Source: Shouchella clausii (lineage in GTDB: Bacteria; Bacillota; Bacilli; Bacillales; Bacillaceae_D). Taken from it: DNA of 64,000 nt. This document shows positions 16,467-25,697 of this stretch, piece by piece; position 1 is the first letter of the stretch, and every line of letters begins with the position of its first letter. The notes below the pieces were generated by a model. It worked only from the letters and a program-made list of their open reading frames with translations. It made no database searches and was not told where the DNA came from. The position numbers and the translations under genes are program-made. The stretch is taken from NCBI RefSeq assembly GCF_001598215.1, contig NZ_BCXJ01000002.1:372001-436000 (forward strand), in the 5' to 3' direction.

Positions 16467-16543
16467 TGGGGCGGCTGATGGGAATCGAACCCACGAATGC
16501 CGGAACCACAATCCGGTGCGTTAACCACTTCGCCACAACCGCC
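16467..16543 (-). tRNA. tRNA-His (anticodon GTG)
   Basis: 77 bases including encoded CCA. The anticodon loop TTGTGGT reads GTG. The extra 5' G(-1) opposite discriminator C, the identity element for histidine, is encoded. Confidence 0.96.
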
Positions 16544-16572
16544 ATAAAAGCTTGATTCATTATGTATAGATA

Positions 16573-16649
16573 TGGTAGCGGCGGAGGGGATCGAACCCCC
16601 GACCTCACGGGTATGAACCGTACGCTCTAGCCAGCTGAGCTACACCGCC
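16573..16649 (-). tRNA. tRNA-Met, elongator (anticodon CAT)
   Basis: 77 bases including encoded CCA. The acceptor starts GGCGGTG and the anticodon loop TTCATAC reads CAT. The body matches the Bacillus elongator tRNA-Met rather than the initiator, which starts CGCGGGG. Confidence 0.94.
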
Positions 16650-16651
16650 AA

Positions 16652-16726
16652 TGGCTCCACAGGCAGGATTCGAACCTGCGACCGATCGGTTAACAGCCGA
16701 TAGCTCTACCACTGAGCTACTGTGGA
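16652..16726 (-). tRNA. tRNA-Asn (anticodon GTT)
   Basis: 75 bases including encoded CCA; acceptor TCCACAG/CTGTGGA with discriminator G, anticodon loop CTGTTAA. It is the first gene of the cluster Asn-Met-His-Ile-Ser. A TATAAT on the minus strand at 16762-16757 may be the -10 box of the cluster promoter; the -35 is unclear. Confidence 0.95.
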
Positions 16727-16796
16727 TCGTCCTCAACATTCTTCATTCGGACAAAAATTATATTACCACGTTTTTCTCTTTAACGCAACGATTATT

Positions 16797-16831
16797 TAAG
16801 AAAAAACGGCCGGCTTTTACTTCCGGCCGTT
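16797..16831 (-). terminator. Intrinsic terminator of the PhoU-type Na/Pi cotransporter gene
   Basis: AACGGCCGG (16805-16813) pairs with CCGGCCGTT (16823-16831), followed by TTTTTT on the minus strand. Confidence 0.9.
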
Positions 16832-16838
16832 CAATAGG

Positions 16839-18470
16839 CTAATCGCCAATTACCGATTGGGCAATGTTGACCGAATGGTCGCCAATTCGTTCTAGATTGC
16901 TGATAATGTCGACAAAAATAATTCCCGCCGAACCAGAACATTTGCCCTCATTTATCCGTTTAATGTGTTGTTTTCTTAGTTTTCTTTCCATATTATCAAT
17001 TAAATCTTCATGTTTTAAAACATCATGTGCTTTATCAAGGTCATCCCGTTCAAGGGAATCCATTGCTTCTTCTAATGTGGAATACGTTAAATTGAACATT
17101 TCGTTTAAGTCATTTAAGGCAATATCGCTCATTTTAACTTTATTCGCTTTTTGATAATCTTTCAGCTCAACAATGTTTTCCATATGATCGCCAATCCGTT
17201 CGATATCCCTAACGACATTTAGTAGCGTTGAATGGAGATTCGAATCAGCCGGTGACAAGGAACGTGCCGACACTTTGATCAAATAGTCGGTGATCTCCCG
17301 GTCTAAATTGTTAATCGCTTGTTCATATTGAAGGGCCAACTCTGCGTCCTTCTTTTCGCCTGTTTCCATATAGCGAATCGCTTGCTCTAACCCCTTTTTT
17401 GAGTAATCGGCCATATGGATAATTTCTTGTTTGGCTTGTCCTAAAGCAATCGCTGGCGAGTTTCCGATAAAGATCGGGTCTAAGTGTTTCGGTTTATAAT
17501 CTAAAGCCAGTTCGTCTCCAGGTACGAGCTTTGTGACAATATAGGCTAGCACAGCGATAAACGGAAATTGAATGATCACATTAGCAGCGTTATAGACACC
17601 ATGAGCAGCAGCAACTTGCATGGAAGGGCCTAAATTAAAATGTTCGCCTAAAAAAGCAACAAAATTCACAAAGATAGGAAATGAGATCATCACTAGCACC
17701 GCGCCAATAGTATTAAATACGACGTGGGTAAGCGCTGCTCTCCGTGCCCCCACTGTGGCGCCAATCGCGACTAAAACAGCCGTAAGAGTGGTACCGATGT
17801 TATCGCCAATTAATACTGGGAGCGCCGCTTGCAATTCCATTGCTCCTTGCTCATACAGTTGCTGGACCAACCCAATCGCCGCTGAAGAACTCTGCAAAGC
17901 AACAGCCAAAATAATGCCTACAACGATTCCTAAAAACGGGTTTTCTCCCATTCTGACAGTAAAATCAACAAATGGCTCCCAATTGCTGAGTGGCCGTAAG
18001 CTACTTCCCATTAGGTTAAGACCATAAAAGAGCCCACCAAACCCAAACACGACTTGGCCAATATGGTTGACTTTTTTCTTTTTAAAAAAGAAAATTAAAA
18101 ATGCTCCTACTGCCATAATTGGCAAGCTGTATTCTTTCAAATTAAGTCCAATAATAAATGCCGTTGTTGTCGTCCCAATATTTGCTCCCATTATGACAGC
18201 AATCGCCTGTCTTAGCCTCATAAAGCCTGCATTAACAAGACCGATCGTCAACACTGTTGTCGCCGTGCTACTTTGTAGCAAAACCGTTACGACAATCCCG
18301 GAAATAAGACCCATAAAAGGATTCGTTGTGTATCTGTCTAGCAAATCCCGTAATCGGTCCCCTGCTGTCTTTTGGAGGCCGTCTCCCATATATTTGACGG
18401 AAAATAGAAAGATCCCTATTCCTCCAAGAAACGTAAACAGCAACGTTTGAAACTCTCCCACGCATCTCAT
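16839..18470 (-). CDS. Na/Pi cotransporter family protein with C-terminal PhoU domain
   Basis: A 543-residue membrane protein. The N-terminal transporter part (about 1-310) carries the duplicated family signature, LLQSSTATT near 60 and ALQSSSAA near 195, each followed by a GANIGTT or GDNIGTT segment. The C-terminal part (about 345-540) is a helical PhoU-like domain with ERIGDHMENI and ERIGDHSVNIAQ. The family imports or exports phosphate with Na+; the PhoU part probably regulates flux. AAGGG upstream of the ATG at 18470 fits better than an open upstream extension. It is transcribed alone. Confidence 0.9.
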   Translation of the reverse strand: MRCVGEFQTLLFTFLGGIGIFLFSVKYMGDGLQKTAGDRLRDLLDRYTTNPFMGLISGIVVTVLLQSSTATTVLTIGLVNAGFMRLRQAIAVIMGANIGTTTTAFIIGLNLKEYSLPIMAVGAFLIFFFKKKKVNHIGQVVFGFGGLFYGLNLMGSSLRPLSNWEPFVDFTVRMGENPFLGIVVGIILAVALQSSSAAIGLVQQLYEQGAMELQAALPVLIGDNIGTTLTAVLVAIGATVGARRAALTHVVFNTIGAVLVMISFPIFVNFVAFLGEHFNLGPSMQVAAAHGVYNAANVIIQFPFIAVLAYIVTKLVPGDELALDYKPKHLDPIFIGNSPAIALGQAKQEIIHMADYSKKGLEQAIRYMETGEKKDAELALQYEQAINNLDREITDYLIKVSARSLSPADSNLHSTLLNVVRDIERIGDHMENIVELKDYQKANKVKMSDIALNDLNEMFNLTYSTLEEAMDSLERDDLDKAHDVLKHEDLIDNMERKLRKQHIKRINEGKCSGSAGIIFVDIISNLERIGDHSVNIAQSVIGD

Positions 18471-18664
18471 CCCTTCATCCAACTCATTTTTGGGCGTCTT
18501 TTCGACAAACCTCAACATCATGGTCCGTGTCTATTATTAAACAATTATTGAGTGTTTGTAAATGCTCTTTTCCGTTTCTTAATGTTTTCTTTACAAAACA
18601 AAAAAAATGAGTGGCTGCAGGCGCCTAACTTGTCGTTATAATATGTGATCTGTCTAGACTTATA

Positions 18665-18732
18665 CAAAAAAAGACAGCCAATAAATGAATCGGTGCTTGA
18701 CCACATGGTCAGCGCTGACGTTTCATTTATTG
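18665..18732 (-). terminator. Long hairpin terminator of the LLM oxidoreductase gene
   Basis: An 11-base arm CAATAAATGAA (18679-18689) pairs with 18722-18732; the inner part continues imperfectly to TTGACC/GGTCAG around a four-base loop. A run of seven T follows on the minus strand. It lies in the 351-base gap 18471-18821, where I see no gene. Confidence 0.7.
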
Positions 18733-18821
18733 ACTTTAGAAACTACAGTTTGTGATTACATTGATAAAATTGTAAACTGGCACCTTCAGTTTACCACAAC
18801 CGTTTTTTGGATAGGTTGCTT

Positions 18822-19871
18822 TTATTGCGACGTCTCCCAGCGGAAGACTTTCTCCCTCACAAGGGGCGCCGTTTCTTTTCCGAAAAGCTCAATCGCCTTC
18901 ATGACCTCTTCATGGGGCATCGAACCGACTGGCACATGGAGCATAAATCTTGTGACCCCTACATATTTTCGCAGGTGAACAATTTTTTCTGCCACTGTCT
19001 CAGGATCTCCGACATAAAGGGCTCCCTCAAAGCTTCGAGCAGCATCAAAGCTTGAGCGAGTGTACACTCCCCAGCCCCGCTCCCGAGCAAGCATATTCAT
19101 CGCCTGCTGGGTCGAAGGGAAAAATGTTTCTGCAGCAGTTTCCACATCCTCGGCTATAAAACCATGTGAATGAGAAGCGACTTGAAGTTTTAATGGATCA
19201 TGCCCCCCGTGCTCAGCCGCTTTATGATAAAGTTCCACAAGAGGAGCGAAGTGAAGAGGATTTCCGCCGATAATTGCTAGGACAAGTGGGAGGCCGAGGA
19301 GTCCTGCGCGGATGACAGATTCCTGGTTGCCTCCGCTTCCAATCCATACAGGCAGCGGGTTCTGTACAGGTCGTGGATACACACCTAAATGTTGAATAGC
19401 CGGGCGATGCTTGCCGCTCCACGTTACCCTTTCTGACTTTTGCAGATGCAAGAGCAAATCAAGCTTCTCTTCAAATAGCTCATCATAATCGTTTAAGTCA
19501 TAGCCAAATAGCGGAAACGATTCAATGAAAGAGCCCCGGCCTGCCATAATTTCCGCCCGTCCATTTGACAGCCCGTCGAGCGTCGCGAAATCTTGGAAGA
19601 CGCGGACGGGGTCGGCGGATGAAAGCACGGTCACCGCACTTGTCAGCCTAATTCGTTTCGTTTGTGGAGCCGCCGCGGCCAATACGACTGCAGGGGAAGA
19701 AGCGGCATAATCTTGGCGATGATGTTCTCCTACGCCAAATACATCGAGCCCAACCTGGTCAGCAAGGACAATCTCCTCAACGACTTCCCGTAGCCGTTGT
19801 GCGTGGCTTATTGTTTTCCCCGTCTTTGTATCTGGAGTCGTTTCTACAAAGGTACTAATGCCTAGTTCCAT
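18822..19871 (-). CDS. LLM-class (luciferase-like) flavin-dependent oxidoreductase
   Basis: A 349-residue TIM-barrel protein of the bacterial luciferase-like family, which uses reduced FMN or F420 to oxidise small organic molecules. Visible are GVGEHHRQDYAASSP (about 46-60), LTSAVTVLSSADPVRVFQDFATLD (about 76-99), GRAEIMAGRGSFIESFPLFG (about 103-122) and PVWIGSGGNQESVIRAG. The substrate cannot be told. GGAGG six bases before the ATG supports the start. It is monocistronic or loosely followed by the long terminator. Confidence 0.9.
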   Translation of the reverse strand: MELGISTFVETTPDTKTGKTISHAQRLREVVEEIVLADQVGLDVFGVGEHHRQDYAASSPAVVLAAAAPQTKRIRLTSAVTVLSSADPVRVFQDFATLDGLSNGRAEIMAGRGSFIESFPLFGYDLNDYDELFEEKLDLLLHLQKSERVTWSGKHRPAIQHLGVYPRPVQNPLPVWIGSGGNQESVIRAGLLGLPLVLAIIGGNPLHFAPLVELYHKAAEHGGHDPLKLQVASHSHGFIAEDVETAAETFFPSTQQAMNMLARERGWGVYTRSSFDAARSFEGALYVGDPETVAEKIVHLRKYVGVTRFMLHVPVGSMPHEEVMKAIELFGKETAPLVREKVFRWETSQ

Positions 19872-19924
19872 GGTATTTCCTCCATATTTACTTTTCCCCT
19901 AGCTGCCGTGAGACTAGCTTTGCC

Positions 19925-20605
19925 TTACTGGCGATCATCACTTTGATTTGCCTGTTCTTCATCCTCATTTGCCACTTCGACGGCTTTCACCAAAATCCTC
20001 GTTCCATCGACAGAAATAACTTCCACCTCTGTATCGACTTTAATCCAACGGCCCCCGCTTGTTGCACTATATGGATTCCCCTCAATGTCAATCGTCCCAG
20101 TAGGACGGAAATCAGTTAAAGCTACCCCTTTTTTTCCAACAAGCTCTTTGTAGCTTTCGTTCATTGAGTTATAACCTTTTTCAGAAGAAAGTTGGTCTTT
20201 TAATGTCATTTTCGTCCACATATTCCGGTGGGGAAAGACTCTTAAGAACAAAAGAGACGCAAAGGCGCCGATCACGGTTGCAAATGAAACAAGCACGCCA
20301 TAAATCAAATCCGGGGCAGGGATCGCTAGGCCTATGATCATTAGTATAACCCCAATTGCAGCAATTGTGCCATCGGATGTCACGTTGCCGTCAAATATAA
20401 TGAGTCCAAGGCCAATTAAATAAAAAACGATCACCCAAGTGCCAACGTCTCCGTTTAAATGGTAAATAAAATACATGCATATTAATCCAATGCCGAGAAG
20501 GCCAAATAGACCCCTTGCCCTAACCAGCAATTCGCCGATTAAAAATAATGTCCCAAAAGCAACTACGATAAATCCAATCGAAGCTGAATCGAGCCAATCA
20601 ATCAT
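19925..20605 (-). CDS. NfeD family membrane protein, short type
   Basis: A 226-residue protein with about five to six hydrophobic segments in residues 8-125 and a C-terminal OB-fold-like domain (about 150-215) with GKKGVALTDFRPTGTIDIEGN, the NfeD signature. It lacks the ClpP-like protease half found in the long NfeD at 56626-57990. Short NfeD proteins often work with flotillin-like partners to organise membranes, but no flotillin gene is adjacent here. An acidic tail ends the protein. Confidence 0.85.
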   Translation of the reverse strand: MIDWLDSASIGFIVVAFGTLFLIGELLVRARGLFGLLGIGLICMYFIYHLNGDVGTWVIVFYLIGLGLIIFDGNVTSDGTIAAIGVILMIIGLAIPAPDLIYGVLVSFATVIGAFASLLFLRVFPHRNMWTKMTLKDQLSSEKGYNSMNESYKELVGKKGVALTDFRPTGTIDIEGNPYSATSGGRWIKVDTEVEVISVDGTRILVKAVEVANEDEEQANQSDDRQ

Positions 20606-20674
20606 AAAATCGACCTCCCTATCATCACTTGTACCTTTTCTACGTGCTACTCTTCAAAAAGTTTCATGCATAAC

Positions 20675-20699
20675 AAAAAGAGAGGAGCACCCCTCTCTT
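20675..20699 (-). terminator. Intrinsic terminator of the DUF1002 gene
   Basis: AGAGAGG (20679-20685) pairs with CCTCTCT (20692-20698), followed by TTTTTG on the minus strand; it begins right at the stop codon region. Confidence 0.82.
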
Positions 20700-20700
20700 A

Positions 20701-21588
20701 TTATGAACGAAATAGGTCAGCAATGGAATCAAAAAAGCGTTTCATTGCATCAATAAAACTGTCGAGGAATGATTTCGCCTCCTCGCTTTCGACAAAATTG
20801 CCAAAGTTCTCCCTTACTTTGGACAGTTGATCCTTTAAGTGATCCCAATCAATATCTAGATCTTTCATTTTCATAAATAACGCAGTAAGTTCATTCGTCT
20901 CCTGATCCGACAGGGTCACATTAATTTCATCGGCTAGCTTAATAATAATGGTCCGCATTTCCTCTTCTGTTTCAATGTTGGTGCTAGCAATTTCCTCTTT
21001 CACTCGGGTAATTAACTCATTTGCCTCCTCGCTGCCAATCGATTCAGCTAGCTCTGCAGTTCGGATCATTTCTTCATTAGCAACGGTCTTCTGTTCCTCT
21101 GGAATATCCAAGTCAGCAGCTGTCTCATATGCTTTAATTAGCCCAGTGAGGGCGGCAGTACCTGAAACTTCAAACGGAGCTGTGACATATACTTCGGCGT
21201 CTTGAACACCAGCTGTCACTAAAGCATTGGCATACATTTCATTAGAAACCCAACTAATCCGATCAGAAGTTACTTGTATACCGGTGCCAGCAGGGGCAAT
21301 TGTAATTTTCGATGAAGACAAGGCTTTATTGCCGATTTGGCTAGCGCTTATATATTGCCCTAAGTATAAGTGCTCTTCTTCATTGGTTACATAAATGGTT
21401 TCATACTCACTAGGCAGTTCCATCCGTTTTAAAATATCCCGTTTCTGCTCCTCAGATAAGTTTTGTCCAAGCGTGACAATTACATCGCCAGGGACAGCGT
21501 CTGCAAATGCTAGTTTTGGCATAAACGAAAAAACAAGCAAAAGCGCAGTCAAAACCATGCTTATTTTTTTTAATTTTGTTCTCATCAA
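20701..21588 (-). CDS. Secreted DUF1002 protein
   Basis: About 295 residues with a signal peptide (cleavage after LAFA, about residue 27) and a mature domain that matches DUF1002, exported proteins of unknown function in Firmicutes. Recognised parts are DVIVTLGQNLSEEQKRDIL and the region ITIAPAGTGIQVTS...ISWVSNEMYANALVTAGV. The C-terminal third is helical and acidic. Start choice is unclear: AGGAG is best spaced for the TTG at 21588, while an ATG follows directly at 21585 and a GTG opens the frame at 21597. Confidence 0.85.
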   Translation of the reverse strand: MMRTKLKKISMVLTALLLVFSFMPKLAFADAVPGDVIVTLGQNLSEEQKRDILKRMELPSEYETIYVTNEEEHLYLGQYISASQIGNKALSSSKITIAPAGTGIQVTSDRISWVSNEMYANALVTAGVQDAEVYVTAPFEVSGTAALTGLIKAYETAADLDIPEEQKTVANEEMIRTAELAESIGSEEANELITRVKEEIASTNIETEEEMRTIIIKLADEINVTLSDQETNELTALFMKMKDLDIDWDHLKDQLSKVRENFGNFVESEEAKSFLDSFIDAMKRFFDSIADLFRS

Positions 21589-21681
21589 ACTGATCACTCC
21601 TGTTCGTGAGGCAACAGCCCTCTCAAATAGGTAACCTCTTTTTCGCTCATCCGAGAAGGGCCTAAAGTCCTGGTTCGCTGC

Positions 21682-22836
21682 TTAAATTTGTGTGATATGT
21701 TGTTTTTTTTCTCTATAGCGGCATATTCCTATTATAAAGGAAGCCGTCAAAACGGCAAGTATGCTGCCAAGCGCAACCATGCCATTGCCTATCCACATTT
21801 GATAAAAAAGAGGCGCTGCCGCAATGCTTAGAAACCTTGCCATAGACAGACATGCAATTAAACGTTCGCGGACAGCTCCTGCTGTCCTCTCCCCTAAGGT
21901 ATTGCTTGCAAGGGGCAAGGCGACCCCTGTACATCCACCACAAATCGAAAGAACGACACAAAGTACAATAACCTGCTCACTAAAAAATAGGAGCAAAAGT
22001 GTACAACATAGCAGCAAACTAAGTAGCACGCCGCGTATGGCTGTTTGACCAACGTTGGCAACAAAGCGAATATTCGCTGAGCATAGCACCATCGCCAAAA
22101 ACGGAAGTGCTAGCAGTAACCCCTGAACAGCAGGAGAAAAACCGAAAAGCGAGAATAAATAAGAAGCGTAAAAAAATAAACCGTACAATATAAACAAATG
22201 CACGAGGCTTAGCGTATACTCAGAGACGGCAACGAAAACATGGCCCCGAAAAGAGACTTGTCCCACTTTCGAGGTTCCCCATTTTAGGGGCGCAATATTT
22301 CGCCAGACAAAAAAGGTACTGCAAACAGCCAATAAGAAAAACAAATATGGGCTTAATGTCCAAGACAAATACAATAGCAAGCTCCCTATTAGTGGACTGC
22401 TTATTTTTGCGACGCCATTGCTTAATTCAAGCCGCCCAAAGAGAACCAACTTTTCGTTTCCTTTTGCAAAAGCGCCGGCATACGTGTAAGCAAGAGAAGT
22501 TGCGCCGCCTGCTCCCATTCCGGATACAACCCGACCAGCAAATAAAAGCATGGCAGCCCCATTCATTTGGGCCCACACACTGACAAGCGACCCCACCATT
22601 ACTAAAAAACAGCTGATGATCATTGCCTTGCGAATATTCGTACGCCTAGCCAATTGTTGGGCAAATGGAATAGCGACCACTCCCGCTAGCGTAAACATGC
22701 TTAAAAACCAAGTGCTTTCCGTTTGTGTGAATGCATATGCTTGTTCAATAACAGGCAAAAGCGGCACATACATGGAATTCCCTAAGACGATCAGTGTCGG
22801 AAGTAAAAACAGCCCTGGATAATCATTCTTTTTCAT
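21682..22836 (-). CDS. Major facilitator superfamily transporter
   Basis: A 384-residue protein with about 12 hydrophobic segments and the MFS motif region after segment 2 (QQLARRTNIRKAM), and GRVVSGMGAGGATSLAYTYAG in the next loop-helix. The pattern fits a drug or metabolite efflux permease, but no substrate can be stated. CGAGG before the ATG at 22836 supports this start over an extension of 11 codons. It is divergent from the yqfZ-ispG pair. Confidence 0.82.
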   Translation of the reverse strand: MKKNDYPGLFLLPTLIVLGNSMYVPLLPVIEQAYAFTQTESTWFLSMFTLAGVVAIPFAQQLARRTNIRKAMIISCFLVMVGSLVSVWAQMNGAAMLLFAGRVVSGMGAGGATSLAYTYAGAFAKGNEKLVLFGRLELSNGVAKISSPLIGSLLLYLSWTLSPYLFFLLAVCSTFFVWRNIAPLKWGTSKVGQVSFRGHVFVAVSEYTLSLVHLFILYGLFFYASYLFSLFGFSPAVQGLLLALPFLAMVLCSANIRFVANVGQTAIRGVLLSLLLCCTLLLLFFSEQVIVLCVVLSICGGCTGVALPLASNTLGERTAGAVRERLIACLSMARFLSIAAAPLFYQMWIGNGMVALGSILAVLTASFIIGICRYREKKQHITQI

Positions 22837-22927
22837 TAGAATCCTCGCGAATGAATAGATTTTAAGCAAACGTCTATTCTATAGGTTGTACCATATTGAA
22901 TCGATTCATGCAAAAGGAGGCTGAGCA

Positions 22928-23284
22928 GTGAAGCGGATCTTGTTTGGGATCGTCTTGATTATTGTTATTCTTGGCATACATCATGATTTAACGGGCGGCA
23001 CGTTTGCAGAAGAAAAAGAGAGCCGTACGCCTCCTACCCCTTTAACTGTTCAGGTTGAAGAGGATCAAGGAGAGAATGAGCCGTCACTACCATATCAGGA
23101 AGTGATCATTGAACCAGGGCAAACTGTTCTCTCTGTCGTCGAACATTTGCATGGCCACCAAGTCGATCGTCCAATTGAATCAATCATCGCAGACTTTCGC
23201 GAATTAAATGAACAAATGGAGCCAAACGCGCTTCAAGTCGGCGAGCGTTACCGGTTTCCTTTGTATAATGGTGAAGCTGAGTGA
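22928..23284 (+). CDS. yqfZ: Membrane-anchored LysM-like protein YqfZ
   Basis: A 118-residue protein with an N-terminal membrane segment (about 3-19) and a C-terminal LysM-like domain (about 58-114: YQEVIIEPGQTVLSVVEHLH ... GERYRFPLY). LysM domains bind peptidoglycan, so it probably sits at the outer face of the membrane. Start is GTG with AAAGGAGG upstream. The position directly before ispG matches B. subtilis yqfZ; the B. subtilis gene is expressed in sporulation (family knowledge). Confidence 0.8.
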   Translation: MKRILFGIVLIIVILGIHHDLTGGTFAEEKESRTPPTPLTVQVEEDQGENEPSLPYQEVIIEPGQTVLSVVEHLHGHQVDRPIESIIADFRELNEQMEPNALQVGERYRFPLYNGEAE

Positions 23285-23383
23285 ATATCCTTGCCAGCCC
23301 CAGTTATTCATTGATAGAATAGAACAGACTCCATAGGAGACAAAAGATGGGCACAAAAGCCCCTCAAAGGAGCGATTAGGTCT

Positions 23384-24487
23384 ATGGCCGAGAGAGTTCA
23401 CCGCAAAAATACGCGCCCTGTTAAGGTAGGAAACCTGACAATAGGGGGAAATGATGAAATTATTATTCAAAGCATGACGACAACAAAAACGCATGACGTC
23501 GAAGCGACTGTTGCGGAAATTAATCGATTAGAAGAAGCTGGCTGTCAGATTGTGCGTGTAGCTTGTCCAGATATGCGAGCTGCAGAAGCAATCTCTGAAA
23601 TAAAAAAACGCATCAATATCCCCCTTGTCGTTGATATTCATTTTAACTATAAGTTTGCGCTTAAAGCGATTGAGGGCGGCGCTGACAAAATCCGTATCAA
23701 TCCTGGCAATATCGGTAAGCGCGAAAATGTAGAAGCAGTGGTAAAGGCAGCAAAAGAAAAAGGCATTCCTATCCGGATTGGCGTCAACGCCGGCTCTTTG
23801 GAACGCCATTTGCTTGAAAAATACGGCTATCCGACTGCTGACGCGATGGTCGAAAGTGCATTGCACCATATCCGTATTTTAGAAGAACTAGATTTTCACG
23901 ATATTATCGTTTCCATGAAAGCCTCGGATGTGCGTTTAGCGATCGAAGCTTATGACAAAGCGAGCAGAGCATTCGACTATCCGCTCCATCTTGGCATTAC
24001 TGAATCAGGCACGCTTTTTGCCGGGACAGTGAAAAGCGCAGCAGGAATTGGCGCTCTTCTGCATATGGGGATTGGCAACACATTGCGAATATCGCTGTCT
24101 GCTGATCCAGTTGAAGAAGTAAAAGTGGCGCGAGAACTGTTGAAATCGTTTGGCCTTGCCGCTAATGCAGCGACACTGATCTCCTGTCCGACATGCGGCC
24201 GGATTGAGATTGATTTGATTAGCATCGCCAACGAAGTGGAAGACTACATTGCAAAAATTAAAGCACCGATAAAAGTCGCTGTTCTCGGTTGCGCCGTAAA
24301 TGGCCCAGGCGAAGCTCGAGAAGCAGATATCGGCATTGCCGGAGCACGGGGCGAAGGGCTTTTGTTTATGAAAGGCGAGATTGTCCGTAAAGTCCCAGAA
24401 GAAACAATGGTGGAAGAGCTAAAAAAAGAAATCGATAAACTTGCAGAAGAACATTATGCAAAACAACGCGAAGCTCAGCCAAATTAA
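23384..24487 (+). CDS. ispG: (E)-4-hydroxy-3-methylbut-2-enyl-diphosphate synthase (flavodoxin)
   Basis: A 367-residue iron-sulfur enzyme of the MEP isoprenoid pathway that converts MEcPP to HMBPP. The [4Fe-4S] ligands C268xxC271 and C303 are visible in SCPTCGR and GCAVNGPGE, with a conserved Glu close behind. The N-terminal TIM barrel begins with [10 protein letters not shown]. Length is normal. It acts just before IspH, which lies at 34.8 kb. A strong terminator follows. Confidence 0.96.
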   Translation: MAERVHRKNTRPVKVGNLTIGGNDEIIIQSMTTTKTHDVEATVAEINRLEEAGCQIVRVACPDMRAAEAISEIKKRINIPLVVDIHFNYKFALKAIEGGADKIRINPGNIGKRENVEAVVKAAKEKGIPIRIGVNAGSLERHLLEKYGYPTADAMVESALHHIRILEELDFHDIIVSMKASDVRLAIEAYDKASRAFDYPLHLGITESGTLFAGTVKSAAGIGALLHMGIGNTLRISLSADPVEEVKVARELLKSFGLAANAATLISCPTCGRIEIDLISIANEVEDYIAKIKAPIKVAVLGCAVNGPGEAREADIGIAGARGEGLLFMKGEIVRKVPEETMVEELKKEIDKLAEEHYAKQREAQPN

Positions 24488-24495
24488 ACCATTTA

Positions 24496-24526
24496 AAAGC
24501 CGACTCGGGTCCGAGCCGGCTTTTTC
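24496..24526 (+). terminator. Intrinsic terminator of ispG, shared with the convergent gene
   Basis: AAAGCCG-a-CTCGG pairs with CCGAG-c-CGGCTTT (24496-24523), followed by TT; A residues on the other side allow termination of the convergent yqfX. Confidence 0.88.
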
Positions 24527-24528
24527 GT

Positions 24529-24951
24529 TTAAAAATAGGGAGAAAAGATAAGCGTTGAGAGAACAGAAACAATGCCTATTGCGGTGGCCCAAATGCCTAA
24601 CCCTCTTGCCCCTCTTGAAATTGCAACAGCGCCGCAAATAATACCGGCTGTGCCTAACAATAATGGGACAAGAAACAAGGAAGTAATGGAGAGGACGAGC
24701 GCCAATGTACCTATCCCTTTCCCAGCATCTGTTTGGTCTGCCTCTTCTTCTGGATCTTGTTCTCGCAACCTTTCGTCTGCCGAAAATTCGCTTGCCGTTT
24801 CCTCGTTAAAACGGTTTTCATCCTGATTATCCAGCAAGTAGTCAGAGCCTTCTTCGCCATCATGGCCATCAACATGGGTATTTAAAAAGGTTAGCGATGG
24901 ATCATTTTCATCGACTAGTTTAACCGTTTCTTTCTGTTTGTTTTCTGCCAA
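24529..24951 (-). CDS. yqfX: DUF4190 membrane protein YqfX
   Basis: A 140-residue protein: an acidic, disordered N-terminal part (about 1-78) and two hydrophobic segments (about 80-103 and 118-138) with GTAGIICGAVAISRGARG between them, the DUF4190 pattern. Position between yqfW and ispG corresponds to B. subtilis yqfX. Function unknown; probably sporulation-related by context in B. subtilis. It is convergent with ispG with two bases after the shared terminator. Confidence 0.8.
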   Translation of the reverse strand: MAENKQKETVKLVDENDPSLTFLNTHVDGHDGEEGSDYLLDNQDENRFNEETASEFSADERLREQDPEEEADQTDAGKGIGTLALVLSITSLFLVPLLLGTAGIICGAVAISRGARGLGIWATAIGIVSVLSTLIFSPYF

Positions 24952-25047
24952 AGTGCTTCCCCTGCTTTCTTATGAAGATTGTCGTTAGTTTGCCGTAAAA
25001 GGAAGCGATACATGCTACCAAGTATTACTAAAAGAGGTGTAAGTGTA

Positions 25048-25632
25048 ATGAAAAAACGGATTGGACTCGATATTGACGGCACAATTACAGACCCGGCTAC
25101 GTTTGTCCCTTATTTAAATAAAGATTTTAACAAGCAATTCACACTAGCTGATTTGTCTGAATACGATTTGACTAAAATTCTCCGCATTTCAGACAAAGAA
25201 TTTTGGGATTGGATGGAAGTAAATGAACCTACGATCTATGCTGAAGCAGAGCTCGCTTATGGCGCCAAACAGGCCCTTCTAAATTGGAGTAAAGAACATG
25301 AGCTCATTTACATCACGGCCAGGCGTAAGCACTTAACAGACGTTACTACCTCTTGGTTCGCGAATCGCCAAGTGCCTTATCACCATATTGAACTTGTCGG
25401 CAAGCATGATAAACTTGAGGCTGTTAAAGCACAAAAGCTTGACGTTTTTCTTGAAGACAAACATGATAATGCCGTCATGATATCCGAAGAATTTGCGATC
25501 CCTGTCCTCTTGTTCGATACGCCTTACAACCAAATGCCAACCCCCAAATCTGTCGTACGCGTGCGAAACTGGCAAGAAGCATATCATTGGATGGCACGCT
25601 GGCTAAAAAGCGGGGAGGCGTCTCCTATATAA
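25048..25632 (+). CDS. yqfW: Putative 5'(3')-deoxyribonucleotidase-like HAD phosphatase YqfW
   Basis: A 194-residue HAD-superfamily protein. Motif I is GLDIDGTITD (about 5-14), motif II ITARRKH near 90-96, and LEDKHDNA near 138-145 for the acidic motif. The family includes nucleotidases related to 5'(3')-deoxyribonucleotidase; substrate unproved. The frame is open 23 codons upstream, but GAGGTG before the ATG at 25048 and a length of 194 (193 in B. subtilis) support this start. Confidence 0.87.
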   Translation: MKKRIGLDIDGTITDPATFVPYLNKDFNKQFTLADLSEYDLTKILRISDKEFWDWMEVNEPTIYAEAELAYGAKQALLNWSKEHELIYITARRKHLTDVTTSWFANRQVPYHHIELVGKHDKLEAVKAQKLDVFLEDKHDNAVMISEEFAIPVLLFDTPYNQMPTPKSVVRVRNWQEAYHWMARWLKSGEASPI

Positions 25633-25653
25633 AAGGGCTTGCCAAGCAAGCCC
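25627..25653 (-). terminator. Intrinsic terminator of the DUF1540 gene
   Basis: GGGCTTGC (25635-25642) pairs with GCAAGCCC (25646-25653), followed by TTTT on the minus strand. It overlaps the end of yqfW. Confidence 0.8.
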
Positions 25654-25697
25654 CCAGATCAGTCTGAATGAGGGTTATCGACTTTGTTAGCGAGCCC

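Noticed and set aside
16282-16726. tRNA cluster as an integration site
   Set aside because: No integrase gene, no repeated tRNA ends and no foreign segment next to the cluster.
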